Below, piece by piece: positions 44,094 through 52,524 of a stretch of DNA of 64,000 nt (its first letter is position 1; each line of letters starts with the position of its first letter). The notes beneath the pieces are model-generated. The model had not been told where the DNA came from. It made no database searches and saw nothing but the letters and a program-made list of their open reading frames with translations. Source of the stretch: Thermaurantimonas aggregans. Its GTDB lineage: Bacteria; Bacteroidota; Bacteroidia; Flavobacteriales; Schleiferiaceae. The stretch lies in the NCBI RefSeq assembly GCF_003851885.1, contig NZ_BHZE01000011.1, positions 24,602 to 88,601 of the forward strand, given 5' to 3'. The position numbers and the translations under genes were made by a program.

Positions 44094-44609
44094 ATGAAGC
44101 CAAAACATCCATCCGAATCTCTAACGATTATGACCGAAATGGTGCTTCCGAACGATACAAATAATTTGAAAAATCTCTTTGGGGGGCAATTGCTTAGTTG
44201 GATGGATAGATGTGCTGCCATAGCCGCACATAGGCATTGCAGGCGAATTGTCGTTACAGCTTCTGTAAATCACGTTTCATTTCAACATCCCATACCTGAA
44301 GGAAGTATTGTAACCCTAGAGGCTAAGGTGAGTCGCTCTTTTTACTCTTCTATGGAGGTATTTGTGGATGTTTACATCGAGGAGAAAGTAGGTGGTGAAC
44401 GCATTAAAGCAAATGAAGCCATTTATACATTTGTTGCAGTTGATCAATTGGGAAACCCCATTCAAGTGCCACCCGTAGAGCCTGTTACTGAGCTGGAGAA
44501 GAAAAGGTATGAGGGAGCTCTACGCCGTCGTCAGTTAGCTCTGATACTCAGCGGTAAAATGAAACCTGAAGAAGCTACGGAATTAAAAGCTCTGTTTGTA
44601 AAAGATTGA
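44094..44609 (+). CDS. Acyl-CoA thioesterase, hotdog fold (YciA/BACH-like)
   Basis: 171-residue thioesterase releasing CoA from acyl-CoAs. It begins with ESLTIMTEMVLPNDTNNLKNLFGG, the classic hotdog motif with the catalytic Asp/Asn region, then GGQLLSWMD and VTASVNHVSFQHPIPEGS. C-terminal Lys/Arg-rich tail is usual. It lies 13 bp upstream of purD and may be co-transcribed. Chain-length specificity is unknown. Confidence 0.9.
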   Translation: MKPKHPSESLTIMTEMVLPNDTNNLKNLFGGQLLSWMDRCAAIAAHRHCRRIVVTASVNHVSFQHPIPEGSIVTLEAKVSRSFYSSMEVFVDVYIEEKVGGERIKANEAIYTFVAVDQLGNPIQVPPVEPVTELEKKRYEGALRRRQLALILSGKMKPEEATELKALFVKD

Positions 44610-44621
44610 AATTGTGTTACC

Positions 44622-45893
44622 ATGAAAAAAATTTTGCTGCTGGGCAGTGGTGGTAGAGAGTACACGATGGCTTGGAAACTTTCAAAAAGCTCTATTCCAC
44701 ATCACTTATTTATCGCTCCAGGTAATGGTGGAACGGAGGCTTATGGAAAGAACTTGCCGTTTGGTTACAACGATTTTAAAAAAATTACTCAATTTGTCAT
44801 ATCAGAAAAGATTGATTTAGTAATCGTAGGGCCAGAAGAACCACTCGTAAATGGATTAGCCGATGAATTATCGCAAATTGGCGTTCCAGTGTGTGGTCCA
44901 AATAAGGCTGGAGCTAAGCTGGAAGGCAGTAAGGCGTATGCAAAACAATTTATGAGCGAATTAGGAATCCCTACTGCAGCATACCGATCTTTTTCGGCTG
45001 ATCTGATAGAGGAGGCTCAAGAATTTCTAAAACAAATAGATCCGCCTTATGTGATTAAAGCCGATGGTCTGGCTGCTGGAAAGGGAGTGCTCATCTGTCA
45101 AACCCTCGATGAGGCCTACTCAGCACTTGAAGATGTAATGAGGGTAAAAAAGTTTGGAAGTGCTGGTAATCAAGTAGTTATTGAGCAATTTCTCAAAGGA
45201 ATCGAATTTTCGGTTTTTGTAGCTACTGATGGAAATCACTATGTTCTCTTGCCTGAAGCAAAAGACTATAAAAGGGTAGGTGAGGGAGACACAGGATTAA
45301 ATACAGGTGGCATGGGTGCTGTAAGCCCGGTACCCTTCTTTGATGAGCAGTTAAAGCAGAAAGTGATTGAGCGGATAATTGAGCCTACGCTTACAGGATT
45401 GAAACAAAGAATGGTTACCTACCGAGGGTTTATCTTTTTTGGATTAATGAATGTCGGGGGTAATCCATATGTGATAGAATACAATTGTCGCCTTGGTGAT
45501 CCAGAAACGGAGGTGATTTTGCCTCGTTTGGAGGAAGATTTCTTACAGTTGTGTTTTGATGTAGCTTTAGGTAATATCGTTGAAAATAGGCAAGCAAAGG
45601 TCTCACAAAAACACGCTGCTACCGTGATGATGGTTTCCGAGGGATATCCGGAAGCTTATGTTAAAGGATTCCCTATCTCTATGCCTGAAGTAGTAGAAGA
45701 AAATACCCTTTTAATTCACGCCGGTACACTGAGAAAAGACAATCAACTTTTGACCAATGGAGGCAGAGTTCTCAGCGTGACTGCTTTAGGCGATTCTCTT
45801 AAGGACGCATTGAATAAAAGTTACAATGCAGCAGGAAAAATACACTTTCAACAGATGTACTTCAGAAGGGATATCGGTTACGAGTTTATGTAA
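44622..45893 (+). CDS. purD: Phosphoribosylamine-glycine ligase
   Basis: Second step of purine synthesis, ATP-dependent joining of glycine to phosphoribosylamine. 423 residues, normal length. It starts KKILLLGSGGREYTMAWKL, then VIVGPEEPLVNGLAD. The ATP-grasp part has KADGLAAGKGVLIC, GIEFSVFVATDGNHYVLLPEAKDYKR and EYNCRLGDPETEVILPRL. The third residue of the usual REHA motif here is Tyr (GREYTMA), a minor difference. It ends before a shared terminator with typA. Confidence 0.96.
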   Translation: MKKILLLGSGGREYTMAWKLSKSSIPHHLFIAPGNGGTEAYGKNLPFGYNDFKKITQFVISEKIDLVIVGPEEPLVNGLADELSQIGVPVCGPNKAGAKLEGSKAYAKQFMSELGIPTAAYRSFSADLIEEAQEFLKQIDPPYVIKADGLAAGKGVLICQTLDEAYSALEDVMRVKKFGSAGNQVVIEQFLKGIEFSVFVATDGNHYVLLPEAKDYKRVGEGDTGLNTGGMGAVSPVPFFDEQLKQKVIERIIEPTLTGLKQRMVTYRGFIFFGLMNVGGNPYVIEYNCRLGDPETEVILPRLEEDFLQLCFDVALGNIVENRQAKVSQKHAATVMMVSEGYPEAYVKGFPISMPEVVEENTLLIHAGTLRKDNQLLTNGGRVLSVTALGDSLKDALNKSYNAAGKIHFQQMYFRRDIGYEFM

Positions 45894-45897
45894 AAGC

Positions 45898-45936
45898 AAA
45901 GCCCTGGACTTTTAATGCTTTAGCCGGGGCTTTTTT
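45898..45936. terminator. Bidirectional terminator between purD and typA
   Basis: Stem AAAGCCCTGG (45898-45907) and CCGGGGCTTT (45924-45933), one T-G wobble, with A- and T-rich flanks and a loop of about 16 nt. It lies between convergent genes. Confidence 0.75.
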
Positions 45937-45947
45937 GAAGACCACAT

Positions 45948-47762
45948 TTAAGAAATAGCTTCCTTGGCTTTTTTGTAGCGCTCGCGATCTGAGGCTTTTA
46001 GGTGGATTTTACGAAGTCTAATGGATTTAGGTGTCACTTCTACGTATTCGTCGTCTTGAATATATTCTAAAGCTTCTTCCAGACTGAGCTTTTTTGCGGG
46101 AGCGATGCGCATTTTTTCATCGGCTCCGCTTGATCGCATGTTGGTGAGTTTCTTGGTTTTAGTCACGTTTACGGCCAGGTCTCCAGGTCTGTTGTTTTCG
46201 CCAATTACTTGACCCTCGTACACTTCTTCGCCGGGTTCAATAAAGAATATGCCGCGATCTTGAAGATTATTAATTGAATAGGGAATGGCTGTACCGGTTT
46301 CAAGTGAGATGATGGCTCCGTTAGAACGTCCGGGTATTGGCCCTTTGTAGGGTTGGAATTCCAAAAATCTGTGTGCCATTACAGCTTCGCCCTGTGTGGC
46401 TGTGAGCATGTAATTGCGCAATCCAATCAGACCGCGAGATGGAATGACAAACTCCAGATGCATGCGATCGCCTTTGGGTTCCATTTTTAATAACTCACCT
46501 TTGCGAAGAGTTACAGCCTCTACCGCTTTTCCGGAGAATTCTTCCGGAAGGTCAATGGTAAGCTCTTCTACAGGTTCGTAGCGCTTGCCGTCGATTTCTT
46601 TTATGATTACTTGCGGTTGACCAATTTGAAGCTCAAAGCCTTCGCGTCGCATGTTTTCAATGAGGATACTCAGGTGCAAAACTCCGCGACCAAAGACCAT
46701 GAAGGAGTCTGATGAGCCAGTCTCTTTAACGCGTAGCGCTAGGTTTCGCTCCAATTCTTTGTCGAGCCGTTCTTTTATTTTTTGGGATGTTACAAACTTG
46801 CCTTCCTTACCAAAAAAAGGTGAATCATTAATGGTGAAGAGCATACTCATGGTGGGCTCTTCGATGGCTATGCCTGGCAGTGCTTCCGGATTTTCGGCAT
46901 CTGCGATGGTATCGCCAATTTCAAATCCTTCAATACCCGTGACGGCCACAATTTCACCGGCATCTACCGATTCAACCTTAGCGCGTTGGAAGCCCTCGAA
47001 TACAAATACCTCTTTCACCTTAGATTTAAGAATGGTACCATCGCGTTTGATAAGGCTGACGGGGGTATTGGGCGTCAACCTACCGCGCTGAAGTCTGCCA
47101 ATGGCTATGCGACCTGTGTAGCTGGAGTAATCGAGCGATGTAACGAGCATTTGCAAACTTCCTTCTTCCACTTTAGGCGGAGGAATGTGTTCAATGATTT
47201 GGTCGAAAAGATAAGTGACGTCGGAAGTGGGATTTTTGTAATCAGGACCCATCCAACCATTTTTGGCAGAACCATACACTACGGGAAAGTCGAGCTGCTC
47301 TTCGGTGGCATCGAGTGAAAACATAAGGTCGAACACCTGCTCGTACACCTCTTCGGGTCGACAGTTGGGCTTATCCACTTTGTTGATAACGACAATGGGT
47401 TTTAGTCCGAGCTGTAAGGCTTTTTGAAGTACAAAGCGCGTTTGAGGCATGGGGCCTTCGAAGGCATCAACAAGAAGAAGCACGCCATCAGCCATATTGA
47501 GCACGCGCTCTACCTCTCCGCCAAAGTCGGCGTGTCCTGGAGTATCAATGATGTTGATTTTGTAGTCTTTGTAACGAACGGATACGTTTTTTGCAATAAT
47601 GGTGATGCCCCGTTCTCGTTCCAGGTCGTTGTTGTCGAGGATAAGTTCGCCGGGCAATTCATGGTCTTTAAAGAGTTTGCCGGCGATAAGCATTTTGTCT
47701 ACAAGGGTTGTTTTGCCGTGATCGACGTGGGCAATGATGGCTATGTTTCTGTGCTTGAGCAT
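45948..47762 (-). CDS. typA: Ribosome-associated GTPase TypA/BipA
   Basis: 604-residue translational GTPase affecting ribosome assembly and stress or cold growth. G1 is AHVDHGKTT, with [10 protein letters not shown] (G2), [11 protein letters not shown] (G3), NKVDKP (G4) and the [11 protein letters not shown]5-like site. Domain II and BipA-specific C-terminal motifs [20 protein letters not shown] and [13 protein letters not shown] follow. Complete length. A TATTTTTG -7 match lies 21-28 bp upstream. Confidence 0.97.
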   Translation of the reverse strand: MLKHRNIAIIAHVDHGKTTLVDKMLIAGKLFKDHELPGELILDNNDLERERGITIIAKNVSVRYKDYKINIIDTPGHADFGGEVERVLNMADGVLLLVDAFEGPMPQTRFVLQKALQLGLKPIVVINKVDKPNCRPEEVYEQVFDLMFSLDATEEQLDFPVVYGSAKNGWMGPDYKNPTSDVTYLFDQIIEHIPPPKVEEGSLQMLVTSLDYSSYTGRIAIGRLQRGRLTPNTPVSLIKRDGTILKSKVKEVFVFEGFQRAKVESVDAGEIVAVTGIEGFEIGDTIADAENPEALPGIAIEEPTMSMLFTINDSPFFGKEGKFVTSQKIKERLDKELERNLALRVKETGSSDSFMVFGRGVLHLSILIENMRREGFELQIGQPQVIIKEIDGKRYEPVEELTIDLPEEFSGKAVEAVTLRKGELLKMEPKGDRMHLEFVIPSRGLIGLRNYMLTATQGEAVMAHRFLEFQPYKGPIPGRSNGAIISLETGTAIPYSINNLQDRGIFFIEPGEEVYEGQVIGENNRPGDLAVNVTKTKKLTNMRSSGADEKMRIAPAKKLSLEEALEYIQDDEYVEVTPKSIRLRKIHLKASDRERYKKAKEAIS

Positions 47763-47782
47763 TCTGAAGGAGAATCAAGGCG

Positions 47783-47790
47783 CAAAAATA
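47783..47790 (-). promoter_or_regulatory. Candidate -7 element for typA
   Basis: Minus strand TATTTTTG, an exact TAnnTTTG match, 20 bp upstream of the typA ATG. No clear -33 box is seen. Confidence 0.4.
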
Positions 47791-47944
47791 GGCTTTAAGG
47801 GTGGGCTGATTCTGCTAAATAATGTTGAATTTGATGGATTTAGTGGCATATTTAAAGAGCCAATATCGAAAAGATCGATAAACGACGGCCAACGTTATTT
47901 AGGCATTGACATTTAGTTGAAGTCAAAGTTTATAGCCTTAAGCC

Positions 47945-48025
47945 AAAAAATACTCACCCCCCCAGCCCTATCGACGAAAGCTCAGGAGAGCTTTGTCGGC
48001 ATCTGCGACTCTCTACGTCTTGCGG
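47945..48025 (+). repeat. 80-bp hairpin repeat, copy A
   Basis: Shares about 80% identity with the inverted copy at 60079-60157. The core CGACGAAAGCTCAGGAGAGC folds as AAAGCTC-AGGA-GAGCTTT with flanking GAC/GTC pairs. No open frame or transposase is associated. Just downstream (48050-48086) is a further hairpin, TCCCTCT...AGAGGGA. Confidence 0.65.
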
Positions 48026-48155
48026 AAGCAAAGAAGGGGGAGGAAAAAGTCCCTCTTTAAATCCACATGTCGGATCTGGAGAGGGATTTGGGGTATGTAT
48101 TTGCTTAATGCGCAGAATATCTGCAAATCAATCTGTTAAAATCCCTGGGTGTATC

Positions 48156-48178
48156 TGTGTTAATCTGTGTTCTCAATG
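48156..48178 (+). repeat. Short tandem ATCTGTGTT repeat
   Basis: Two adjacent ATCTGTGTT units within ATCTGTGTTAATCTGTGTTC. Degenerate relatives occur at 31196-31222. This is intergenic filler of a kind I associate with Bacteroidota genomes; I assign no function. Confidence 0.4.
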
Positions 48179-48254
48179 CATTTTTTATCCATTACCGCAA
48201 AAAAGACGACAAGCAATTCTCCTAACATTAAAATAAAAAAATCCGGAAAGCAGA

Positions 48255-48347
48255 TTAATGAACATTTTCTTCAAATAGGTCGCACATGGCCTTTACAGTG
48301 ACCATGATTTTGTAGGCATTTAGTAAAACTTTTTTCGAAAGACTCAT
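48255..48347 (-). pseudogene. 30-codon relic resembling the N-terminus of a 2-oxoacid dehydrogenase E1 protein
   Basis: A 30-codon open frame, MSLSKKVLLNAYKIMVTVKA then MCDLFEENVH and a stop. It resembles the start of Bacteroidota thiamine-dependent E1 proteins, which open with a similar LLKAYK.M.TAKAM.DLYEEN segment. Its upstream sequence has GACATTTG, one mismatch from a -7 box. No further E1 sequence follows. I read it as a duplicated or decayed 5' fragment, not a working gene. Confidence 0.4.
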
Positions 48348-48471
48348 GATCGTAGTTGCTGACTTATGCCGCAAATGTCCGACGTACCTACAGCTTTCAA
48401 TTTTTTTTTTAGTTTAATTTTTAGTGTTACCGTCTACGAAAAAATATGATTATGTCGGGTGATGGTAGTAT

Positions 48472-48661
48472 GGGCTTGCGTGAGGGATAGTGGCGGTTAT
48501 GAGCCGCAGCAGGAGTGGAGTGGCGGCATACAGCGCGAGGCTGGCTGGTCTGAAAGACAGACAACGCAGCGCGATATGCCGCCCACAACTGCAAGGCGAA
48601 TATGAGCCACTAGCCCGACCCTCGCAGCTGCCTGTGAGGGCAAGCTGCGAGGGGCACGCCC
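48472..48661. ncRNA. GC-rich folded element, candidate structured RNA or mobile repeat
   Basis: A GC-rich ~190-nt block in AT-rich surroundings that folds by inspection into nested stems: GCGTG (48478-48482) with CACGC (48655-48659); TAGTGGC (48488-48494) with GCCACTA (48606-48612); GGCGGCATA (48522-48530) with TATGCCGCC (48575-48583); GTCTG (48548-48552) with CAGAC (48558-48562); and an 11-bp hairpin CCCTCGCAGCT (48619-48629) with AGCTGCGAGGG (48643-48653). Open frames on either strand here show no protein motif. Its strand is unknown. Similar elements may recur in Bacteroidota, but I cannot confirm it. Confidence 0.55.
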
Positions 48662-48670
48662 AAATAAATA

Positions 48671-48708
48671 AAAAATCCCGAAAGGTCATTGATCTGCCAT
48701 TCGGGATT
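48671..48708 (-). terminator. Terminator after the second TonB-dependent receptor
   Basis: AATCCCGAA (48674-48682) and TTCGGGATT (48700-48708), 17-nt loop; on the minus strand it continues into a T-run. It lies 26 bp after the receptor stop at 48735. Confidence 0.8.
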
Positions 48709-48734
48709 GGAAATTGTTTTAAAAAAGAGATTTT

Positions 48735-51053
48735 TTAGAATGTATAGCTTACTGAAACGGTGGGGAGGATGGGCAGCTGATCGACCCGGCGGGCGCGGAG
48801 GCGGTCGAAATAGAAAATGTTGTTACGGTTGAGCAGATTGGTGGCGCCAGCGCTGATATCAAGCCTTTGATATTCAGCTACTTTGAAAGTTCGCTTTAGG
48901 CTGATGTCGAAGCGGTGGTAATTGGGCAGGCGGGCAGAGTTGAGCTCGCCGTAGTAGTAGCCTACTACGCCGTTTTCTTTAATGAAGTTGTAGTTGGCAA
49001 AGGGTTGGTTGAATTGGTTTGTGAAGTTGAGTTGCACGAAGTTGCCCTGAGTGGGGGTGAAAGGGAAGCCAGTACCGAAGTTGTACCTGGCGTTGAACTC
49101 CCATTCTTTGTTTTTTCCGGCGGTGTAGGTGTAAACGAGATTGAGGTTATGACGGCGGTCAAAAACGGGGAAGTATTCGATCTGCCCGTCGAAACGGGTG
49201 ATACGAGCAAGTGAGTAGGCGAGCCAGAGATAGTGGCGTTTTTCTTCGTATTTGAGGAGGAAGTCGATGCCTGAGGCCAATCCGGTTTCGATGATAAAGT
49301 CTTTTGAAAGTTCTTCAGGCTGGCCTGGGGTACCTTCTTCATATATTTTGTTTCGATTGAGATTGTAGTTGATGGCAAAATCTTTCAGGTAGCCTTCGAT
49401 GGTGAGCGTGGTCTTGCGAGTGATGTCGTATTCCAATCCAACGATATAATGATAAGCTGTTTGGGAACTTAGGAAGAAATTGCGGCCGTTAAAGGTTGAG
49501 GGAATGCTGGTTGGTCCGCCAAGAAAACCGTAGAAAAGGTTTACTACGTCGCGGTCGGAGTTAGCAGCTACCAAATTCTGCGAGTACACCCCTGCCGAGG
49601 CTTTGATGCGTATGTCTTCGTTCAGATTGTATTTGGCGCCGAGGCGTGGCTCGAAGGAGAGATCGCTTAGGCTGGCGTAATAGTGAAGCCGCAAACCTGG
49701 CTCTACAAGGAAGCGACCCGTATTGAGTCTGTAAGACACGTAACCGGCAAGTTCGGTGGAATTGTCGTCGTTGAAGATGCGCTGACCTACAGGATTGGTG
49801 AGTAAGAGCTCGGTGCGGTAGCCGATCGCTTGTACACCAAACTTAAGCTCATCACTCTTGCGCATCAGATAGGTGAAGTTGATGCCGGCATTGAAGCCCC
49901 CCACTTCACTGCGTCGGGGCTGACCGTCGCTGAAGTCAGCATTGATGTTGTAATTGGTATAACCAAAGTTTCCGTCGATGATAACGGTGGTGCCTTCAGG
50001 CACTATGGTAAAGTCGGCCCCTCCGCCGGATTGTGTCCAGTTGATGGTGCTTGTTTGATCAAAAGTGACGGCATCGTCAAAGAAGAATCCGAATGCATTG
50101 AAGCCTGCGCCAGTACCTGAGGAAAATGAGACTTTTCCGTAATAGTCGTTGAATTCGAAAGGAAGACCTCCAAATTGAGACTCGATGTAGGGATAAAAGA
50201 TGCGATCAGTTCGGTTGAGAAAGCTGTTTTTAGCCGATAAGATGAAGGAGAGAGATTCTGTTGATTCAGGATTTTTCCAGATCGGGCCTTCGAGCAAGAC
50301 TTTAGAGGTAAAGGTACTCAGAGAGAGTTTGCCCGTCAGGCGCTCGGTGCTTCCGTTACGGGTTTTAAAGTCCATGACTGATGAATTGCGGCTACCGTAT
50401 GCTGCACCGAATCCGGCTGTGTAAATGTCGGCTGAGCGGATGATGTCTGGGTCAAAGACCGAGTAAAATCCAATGCTGTGAAAGGGATTGTAAAGAATCA
50501 TATTGTCGAGCAATACGAGGTTTTGGATAGGTGCACCACCGCGAATGAATATTTGTCCGCCCTGATCGCCGGTAGAGACTACACCAGGCAGCACCTGAAT
50601 GGCTCGCATTATGTCGGCATCGCCACCTGCCGAAAAACTTTCGATCTTTTTGGGATTGAGCGAGATAACTCCGGTTTGAATTTTGGTTTGGGCTTCGATT
50701 TTCTGAGCATTTATTTCTACTTCTCCAAGAAATTGCGTAGAGGTTTTCAGACTGATGCGTTCGTTAATCACGCGATTGGCCACTACGGTCACTTGTTTGG
50801 TGAAGGTTTCGTACCCTATCAAACTGACTTTTAATGTATATGTACCAGGATTGACATTGGGCAGTACGAAGAAGCCATCGTCGTTGGTGATGGTGCCTAC
50901 CTTTCTATCTCCTTCTAAAACGACATTTACAAAAGGTAGGGGTTCTTTGGTTTGGGCATCATTCACGTAACCGCGTATCCGGCCTTGTGTGGCTGTTTGT
51001 GGAAATACGATAAAAGGTATAAAAAGGATCAGAATCAAGAGTCTCAATCGCAT
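48735..51053 (-). CDS. TonB-dependent receptor with carboxypeptidase-like regulatory domain
   Basis: 772-residue outer-membrane receptor. Signal peptide (about 1-19, ending VFPQ), then an N-terminal carboxypeptidase-regulatory-like domain (about 22-105; RGYVNDAQTKEPLPFVNVVL, GYETFTKQV). The plug contains QVLPGVVSTGDQGGQIFIRGG and YSVFDPDIIRSADIYTAGFGAAYGSR; the barrel ends in VSVSYTF, a typical C-terminal BAM signal. The plug is of the general CarbopepD-plug type, and no ligand can be named. It has its own -7 element and terminator, so it appears monocistronic. Confidence 0.87.
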   Translation of the reverse strand: MRLRLLILILFIPFIVFPQTATQGRIRGYVNDAQTKEPLPFVNVVLEGDRKVGTITNDDGFFVLPNVNPGTYTLKVSLIGYETFTKQVTVVANRVINERISLKTSTQFLGEVEINAQKIEAQTKIQTGVISLNPKKIESFSAGGDADIMRAIQVLPGVVSTGDQGGQIFIRGGAPIQNLVLLDNMILYNPFHSIGFYSVFDPDIIRSADIYTAGFGAAYGSRNSSVMDFKTRNGSTERLTGKLSLSTFTSKVLLEGPIWKNPESTESLSFILSAKNSFLNRTDRIFYPYIESQFGGLPFEFNDYYGKVSFSSGTGAGFNAFGFFFDDAVTFDQTSTINWTQSGGGADFTIVPEGTTVIIDGNFGYTNYNINADFSDGQPRRSEVGGFNAGINFTYLMRKSDELKFGVQAIGYRTELLLTNPVGQRIFNDDNSTELAGYVSYRLNTGRFLVEPGLRLHYYASLSDLSFEPRLGAKYNLNEDIRIKASAGVYSQNLVAANSDRDVVNLFYGFLGGPTSIPSTFNGRNFFLSSQTAYHYIVGLEYDITRKTTLTIEGYLKDFAINYNLNRNKIYEEGTPGQPEELSKDFIIETGLASGIDFLLKYEEKRHYLWLAYSLARITRFDGQIEYFPVFDRRHNLNLVYTYTAGKNKEWEFNARYNFGTGFPFTPTQGNFVQLNFTNQFNQPFANYNFIKENGVVGYYYGELNSARLPNYHRFDISLKRTFKVAEYQRLDISAGATNLLNRNNIFYFDRLRARRVDQLPILPTVSVSYTF

Positions 51054-51072
51054 GCGTTTATGTCTTTTAAAG

Positions 51073-51080
51073 CAAATGTA
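51073..51080 (-). promoter_or_regulatory. Candidate -7 element for the TonB-dependent receptor at 48735
   Basis: Minus strand TACATTTG, an exact TAnnTTTG match, 19 bp upstream of the receptor ATG. No clear -33 TTTG at the usual distance. Confidence 0.4.
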
Positions 51081-51249
51081 AATGGAATAAAAAGTCGAAT
51101 TTGTAACGCTTAATATTTCACAGATTTTTTAGAAAATTCCCTTTGAAGCTTACTTGAGCGGTGTGTTGTGTCTTTGCATTATCAGAAAAATTTTTTATAC
51201 TCTGCTCAAGGTGTTTCTCATTCGGGCTGGAAACAGTAAAGATTGGAAA

Positions 51250-52479
51250 CTAAAGATTTTTAGCCACTTGTGTAACTCCGGTGACGACCACTACCCTGCC
51301 ATCTGAATCAATGAGCAATCCTCTATCAAAGCACCTTGAGTAGGGAATTGAAAAAAGAGAAATCTCAATCAATAGAGAAACAAATTTCGGAAAATCAGAT
51401 AATTGTAAAGGATTGACGTTGCTATTTAGAATTTTAATACCTAAGAGGGGAAAGGTTCCCAGCGGAGTGATCCAGGTGTATTTATGGCCCATTGAGATGG
51501 GTAAAAGTTGCAAAGCATCGACCTGTACCACTATGGCAGTCGATGACAGTGGACTGTCTGTTAACATCCAATCGCGCTCAAATGGATATTGTGCTTCTGC
51601 GATGATGACGCCTGATTGTCCTGCACGTAAGCTTTTCACCTGTTGGCCATGATGATACATTTTTTTGATCATAACCTCTTGATTGTCGCGAAGGGGGAGG
51701 TAAAGTTTTTTACCAACTTCTATCATTCCGCTGATGACCTTAATGCCTGCACCATTGATTGTCGGTAGGGTCCAGAAGATTTTTCCAATCGCCACTGGGT
51801 GAGGCTCAACAGTAGGCGATGAAGGAGTGCAAGACTCGGCGATACGCTGTAAGTGCTCTAAAAGAGTTACGCCAGAATACCAGGGCGTAAGGCCTTGATT
51901 TTTCACAACATTATGGCCGTAAAGGGCTGAAGCCGGAATATAGTGTACTGAGGGAGGAAGGTATTTGCCAGCAGCAGAGCTGAATTTGGATACAAAACTT
52001 TCGAAAATATCGCTGCGGTATCCGACAGTGTCCATCTTATTGACCACCACGGCGATGTGTGAAATGGAAAACATTTTAGCCAGTTGCAGATGACGGAGTG
52101 TTTGATCGGTGAAATCTCTGGAAATATCTACCAATAGCACTAAAGAGTCGGCCTGACTAAGACCTGTAGTGGTATTTTGGATGTATTCGAGATGGCCTGG
52201 AGTATCTATCAATAGCATGCGCCAGCCCTTCCAACGGATGGTGCGGTAGGCTACGTCGATGGTGATGCGTTGTGCTTGTTCGGTGCTGAGACCATCGGTG
52301 AGCCAAGCAATTTCGGGCGTAGGTCGGCCGAGGCGTTGACTTTCGGCGGAAATAGCCTCAAGTTGGTCGTTTGTCACATTTTCGGAATCGATGAGCAGCC
52401 GACCAAGCAGGGTGCTTTTGCCATCATCAGTACTGCCAGCTATAGCTACTTTAAAGATCTTTTGTTGTACAGTAGTCAA
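51250..52479 (-). CDS. cysN: CysN-like sulfate adenylyltransferase GTPase subunit, no CysD nearby
   Basis: 409-residue GTPase of the CysN type, which normally activates CysD to make adenosine phosphosulfate. G1 reads GSTDDGKSTLLGRLL (CysN usually GSVDDGKST), G3 DTPGHLEY, G4 VNKMD. The switch region reads DGLSTEQAQRITIDVAYR, where CysN normally has AEREQGITID, so one Gly is Arg. Beta-barrel domains follow (PHPVAIGKIFWTLPTINGAG). The C-terminus is divergent. No cysD, cysC, cysH or sulfotransferase gene lies beside it; it follows parC by 45 bp. It could serve an unlinked CysD, or have a changed role. Confidence 0.75.
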   Translation of the reverse strand: MTTVQQKIFKVAIAGSTDDGKSTLLGRLLIDSENVTNDQLEAISAESQRLGRPTPEIAWLTDGLSTEQAQRITIDVAYRTIRWKGWRMLLIDTPGHLEYIQNTTTGLSQADSLVLLVDISRDFTDQTLRHLQLAKMFSISHIAVVVNKMDTVGYRSDIFESFVSKFSSAAGKYLPPSVHYIPASALYGHNVVKNQGLTPWYSGVTLLEHLQRIAESCTPSSPTVEPHPVAIGKIFWTLPTINGAGIKVISGMIEVGKKLYLPLRDNQEVMIKKMYHHGQQVKSLRAGQSGVIIAEAQYPFERDWMLTDSPLSSTAIVVQVDALQLLPISMGHKYTWITPLGTFPLLGIKILNSNVNPLQLSDFPKFVSLLIEISLFSIPYSRCFDRGLLIDSDGRVVVVTGVTQVAKNL

Positions 52480-52524
52480 TGCGTCTGCCTAGTTGGTTTA
52501 GGAAATTATCTTCAATATCTTTCC

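Noticed and set aside
48450..48738. Overlapping 79- and 82-codon frames in the GC-rich block
   Set aside because: Both lie on the folded GC-rich element, lack protein motifs and show no matching composition to real genes; they arise from its base composition.
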